A stretch of DNA of 7,245 bases from an uncultured Lachnospiraceae bacterium. GTDB lineage: Bacteria; Bacillota; Clostridia; Lachnospirales; Lachnospiraceae. Location of the stretch: contig CANPZR010000129.1 of the NCBI GenBank assembly GCA_947589175.1, positions 1 to 7,245 on the forward strand, in the 5' to 3' direction. The position numbers and the translations under genes are program-made. Position 1 is the first letter of the stretch. Every line of letters begins with the position of its first letter. Below, one piece after another: positions 6,248-7,245 of this stretch. Below the pieces are notes generated by a model that was given only the letters and a program-made list of their open reading frames with translations, did not search any database and was not told the DNA's origin.

Positions 6248-6283
6248 TTTTAATTCCCCCGAATTTTGGGGAATTAAAATTAC
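6244..6283. terminator. Long perfect inverted repeat, probable bidirectional terminator
   Basis: GTAATTTTAATTCCCC (6244-6259) and GGGGAATTAAAATTAC (6268-6283) form a perfect 16-bp stem with an 8-base loop, CGAATTTT. It overlaps the stop codon of the small ORF at 6122-6247. A clean T-run after the stem is missing on both strands, so it could also be an mRNA-stabilising structure or an element end. Confidence 0.55.
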
Positions 6284-6471
6284 TTCAAAATCTTTGTAGT
6301 CTGTTCTTCCAAAATGGACATCTGATGTATTGCGATTTTATTGTATTTTTATTGCGTAACCATTTTTCTATCAGGACAGGTCCGTTTGTATGCACTTCGA
6401 TTCAAAAGTCACGCTGACAAGTATGGCTTTTCCTATTTACTTGCCTTTTGACCTGTTGATAAAAATTTTAG
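6284..6471. other. Gene-less stretch with the right direct repeat and an imperfect hairpin
   Basis: No credible gene is seen. Besides the repeat at 6377-6402, it holds nested inverted repeats: TCAAAAG (6402-6408) with CTTTTGA (6445-6451), and CAAGTA (6418-6423) with TACTTG (6438-6443). An open frame that begins inside the repeat and runs into the antitoxin RNA has no ribosome site. Confidence 0.5.
6377..6402 (+). repeat. Right copy of the 26-base direct repeat
   Basis: CAGGTCCG then TTTGTATGCACTTCGATT repeats the left copy at 3848-3873 with four mismatches. Only this terminal part of the left structured element is present here; no 5' half (GAAGTGCATAGCAGAG) is seen nearby. Confidence 0.6.
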
Positions 6472-6500
6472 TTGAATGTATTCGGAAAGTGTGGTATAGT
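6472..6500 (+). promoter_or_regulatory. Promoter of the antitoxin RNA
   Basis: TTGAAT (6472-6477), exactly 17 bases, and TATAGT (6495-6500) preceded by an extended TGG. Transcription would start near A6507. This is a strong match, as expected for an antisense RNA made in excess. Confidence 0.75.
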
Positions 6501-6506
6501 GTTATC

Positions 6507-6540
6507 AGAAAAGGAAAGCACCCACTCCAAAGTGGATGCT
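6507..6540 (-). terminator. Intrinsic terminator of the toxin mRNA
   Basis: On the minus strand AGCATCCACT-TTGG-AGTGGGTGCT (6540 to 6517) makes a 10-bp stem with one T-G wobble, followed by TTCCTTTTCT. On the plus strand the same stem has a C-A mismatch and no T-run, so it is directional. It lies at the start of the antitoxin gene, so the transcripts overlap by about 100 nt. Confidence 0.7.
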
Positions 6541-6569
6541 CCCAATCAAGACGCGTCCTTACGGACACC

Positions 6570-6609
6570 GCCTATCCTGTGGACCAGACAGGATAGGCAT
6601 TTTTATTTT
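6570..6609 (+). terminator. Intrinsic terminator of the antitoxin RNA
   Basis: GCCTATCCTGT-GGACCAG-ACAGGATAGGC is a perfect 11-bp stem with a 7-base loop, followed by ATTTTTATTTT. It ends 15 bases before the toxin stop codon on the opposite strand. Confidence 0.9.
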
Positions 6610-6624
6610 CGCTTTTTCTGTTCT

Positions 6625-6741
6625 CTAAAGAACTCGACGAGTTCTTTGGAGAAAGGCAAGCAACGCCACAATCAGGCTACCAAAGGCACATAACAAAGTT
6701 AATATGCCGATGAAAATCGAAATGATTTCAAAAGCTGTCAT
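6625..6741 (-). CDS. Holin-like membrane toxin of a type I toxin-antitoxin system
   Basis: The 38-residue peptide is MTAFEIISIFIG...GSLIVALLAFLQRTRRVL. A short N-terminal MTxFE motif precedes one long hydrophobic stretch (about residues 6-31), then a basic tail (QRTRR). This is the layout of the putative holin-like toxin family (Hol_Tox, TxpA/BsrG-like), which inserts in the membrane and stops growth. The start at 6741 is fixed by a very strong ribosome site, GGGGAGGTGG (6757-6748). Its own promoter, structured leader, terminator and antisense RNA all fit a type I module. A perfect inverted repeat, AAAGAACTCG (6627-6636) and CGAGTTCTTT (6638-6647), covers the last codons and reaches into the stop codon. 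Such modules usually stabilise mobile DNA or act in stress. Toxicity is inferred from the family. Confidence 0.85.
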   Translation of the reverse strand: MTAFEIISIFIGILTLLCAFGSLIVALLAFLQRTRRVL

Positions 6742-6906
6742 ATAACGCCACCTCCCCTCTAACGTACTATGTACGTTTGTATTACCGGCAAGCCGGTTAT
6801 TAAGCGTTGGGAGGCTACCTCTACGCTTCGCTCCGGTCGGCGCTAAACAAGCGTCCCCTGGACGCTTAGCGCCCTGTCATGGGTACTTTCCTATGGCTTT
6901 CGCCAT
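6742..6906 (-). promoter_or_regulatory. Structured leader of the toxin mRNA, with maskable Shine-Dalgarno
   Basis: The predicted mRNA begins at a 5' hairpin ATGGC-GAAA-GCCAT (6906-6893, GNRA loop). Next is a long stem: GGCGCT (6873-6868) with AGCGCC (6844-6839), and inner AAGCGTCC (6867-6860) with GGACGCTT (6856-6849). Two further hairpins follow: ACCGGC-TT-GCCGGT (6797-6784) and AACGTAC-ATA-GTACGTT (6777-6761). CCTCCC at 6814-6809 can pair with GGGAGG of the ribosome site (6756-6751), looping out those last two hairpins. Known type I toxin mRNAs are often held silent this way until they are processed. Pairing was found by eye, without energy calculation. Confidence 0.6.
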
Positions 6907-6912
6907 GTTATC

Positions 6913-6941
6913 AATATACCATTTCTAACAACACATTTCAA
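6913..6941 (-). promoter_or_regulatory. Promoter of the toxin gene
   Basis: On the minus strand TTGAAA (6941-6936), exactly 17 bases, then TATATT (6918-6913) preceded by an extended TGG. Start of transcription is near 6906, leaving a leader of about 165 nt. Confidence 0.75.
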
Positions 6942-7047
6942 CCATTTCCTAAAATTCGTTTAATTCACTCAAAAATAAAAATATATAGAAATACTCGCTA
7001 TCTTGTGTTCAACTTAAAAAGGAACTTTTTCAAAGAATGACAAAACA

Positions 7048-7131
7048 CTAATCAGAGTGAAAAGAATACAATAATTCGCTGTTGCCCAAGCCTTTAGACG
7101 AAACCAGCTTTATCTTTATTCCTACAAACAT
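7048..7131 (-). CDS. Possible 27-codon small ORF
   Basis: ATG 7131 follows a good ribosome site, AAAGGGGA (7143-7136), at suitable spacing. The product MFVGIKIK...NSELLYSFHSD is not recognised. The strong ribosome site is the only support; the frame is short and ends at the TAG at 7050-7048. Confidence 0.2.
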   Translation of the reverse strand: MFVGIKIKLVSSKGLGNSELLYSFHSD

Positions 7132-7172
7132 ATAATCCCCTTTAGAAGAAATGTTGGTTGAACAAACGGGAA

Positions 7173-7200
7173 TTTACTTAACAATATGTGCTGTTATAAT
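7173..7200 (+). promoter_or_regulatory. Possible promoter reading off the right edge
   Basis: TTTACT (7173-7178), 16 bases, then an extended -10 TGTTATAAT (TATAAT at 7195-7200). It would serve a gene outside the window. AT-rich context lowers confidence. Confidence 0.35.
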
Positions 7201-7245
7201 TGTATAACTATATGAATTGATAGTAATTTTGATATTTTCAACTTC

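Larger units (their letters stand above)
6507..6609 (+). ncRNA. Antisense RNA antitoxin of a type I toxin-antitoxin system
   Basis: About 103 nt from its own promoter to its own terminator, with no ribosome site or meaningful frame. It folds into three hairpins: CCACT-CCAA-AGTGG inside GCA/TGC (6518-6539), GTCC-TTAC-GGAC (about 6555-6564), and the 11-bp terminator (6570-6598). It is fully complementary to the predicted 3' untranslated region of the toxin mRNA from the opposite strand (6625-6741 plus tail). This is the tail-to-tail layout of Bacillus txpA/RatA and bsrG/SR4, where pairing leads to RNase III cleavage or blocked translation. The 5' end is inferred from the promoter. Confidence 0.75.
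6942..7245. other. AT-rich right end without a confident gene
   Basis: No gene can be supported. On the minus strand a frame of 31 codons (about 7019-7111) encodes a hydrophobic, toxin-like stretch (NYCILFTLISVLSFFEKVPF then stop), but it has no start codon. It overlaps the small ORF at 7048-7131 in another frame. This may be a decayed membrane peptide gene or chance in AT-rich DNA. Confidence 0.4.

Noticed and set aside
3872..6385. Complete integrative element
   Set aside because: No integrase, excisionase or transposase gene is found between the repeats, so only a remnant or non-autonomous insertion can be argued.
6390..6693. Two plus-strand frames of 68 and 73 codons
   Set aside because: They cross the antitoxin promoter, the antitoxin RNA and its terminator, and have no ribosome sites.

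Overview
The window looks like the chromosome of a Gram-positive, Clostridia-type gut bacterium, most likely Lachnospiraceae. This rests on the protein families (an inverted-domain GH3 beta-glucosidase, a GGDEF-EAL protein, a HicB-like antitoxin, a holin-like type I toxin), GGAGG-type ribosome sites, and many extended -10 promoters (TGnTATAAT). No species can be named from the sequence alone.

The window has two compositional halves. Positions 1 to about 3740 are GC-rich, core-like DNA. A GH3 beta-glucosidase (minus strand, runs off the left edge) is divergently transcribed from a cytoplasmic GGDEF-EAL protein with an unusual C-terminal LamG/concanavalin-like domain. A tRNA-Leu(TAG) gene with its own promoter follows. 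From about 3930 to the right edge the DNA is mostly AT-rich and looks acquired.

The boundary sits just after the tRNA, in a roughly 120-nt sequence that can fold into a closed multibranch RNA and is followed by a strong terminator. The 3' end of that sequence is repeated about 2.5 kb later (3848-3873 and 6377-6402; 22 of 26 bases identical, with a perfect 15-base core). The repeats flank a low-GC cargo: a 560-aa protein with six zinc-ribbon repeats around a Vsr/EDxHD-like nuclease core, a truncated orphan HicB-like antitoxin, and a long inverted repeat.

Right of the second repeat is a complete, previously unlabelled type I toxin-antitoxin module. A 38-aa holin-like membrane toxin lies on the minus strand (6625-6741), with its own promoter, a structured leader of about 165 nt and a Shine-Dalgarno that the leader can mask. 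An antisense RNA of about 100 nt comes from the plus strand (about 6507-6609). The two transcripts converge and overlap tail to tail, each with its own intrinsic terminator. This is the most complete and testable system in the window. The last 300 bases hold only weak signals.
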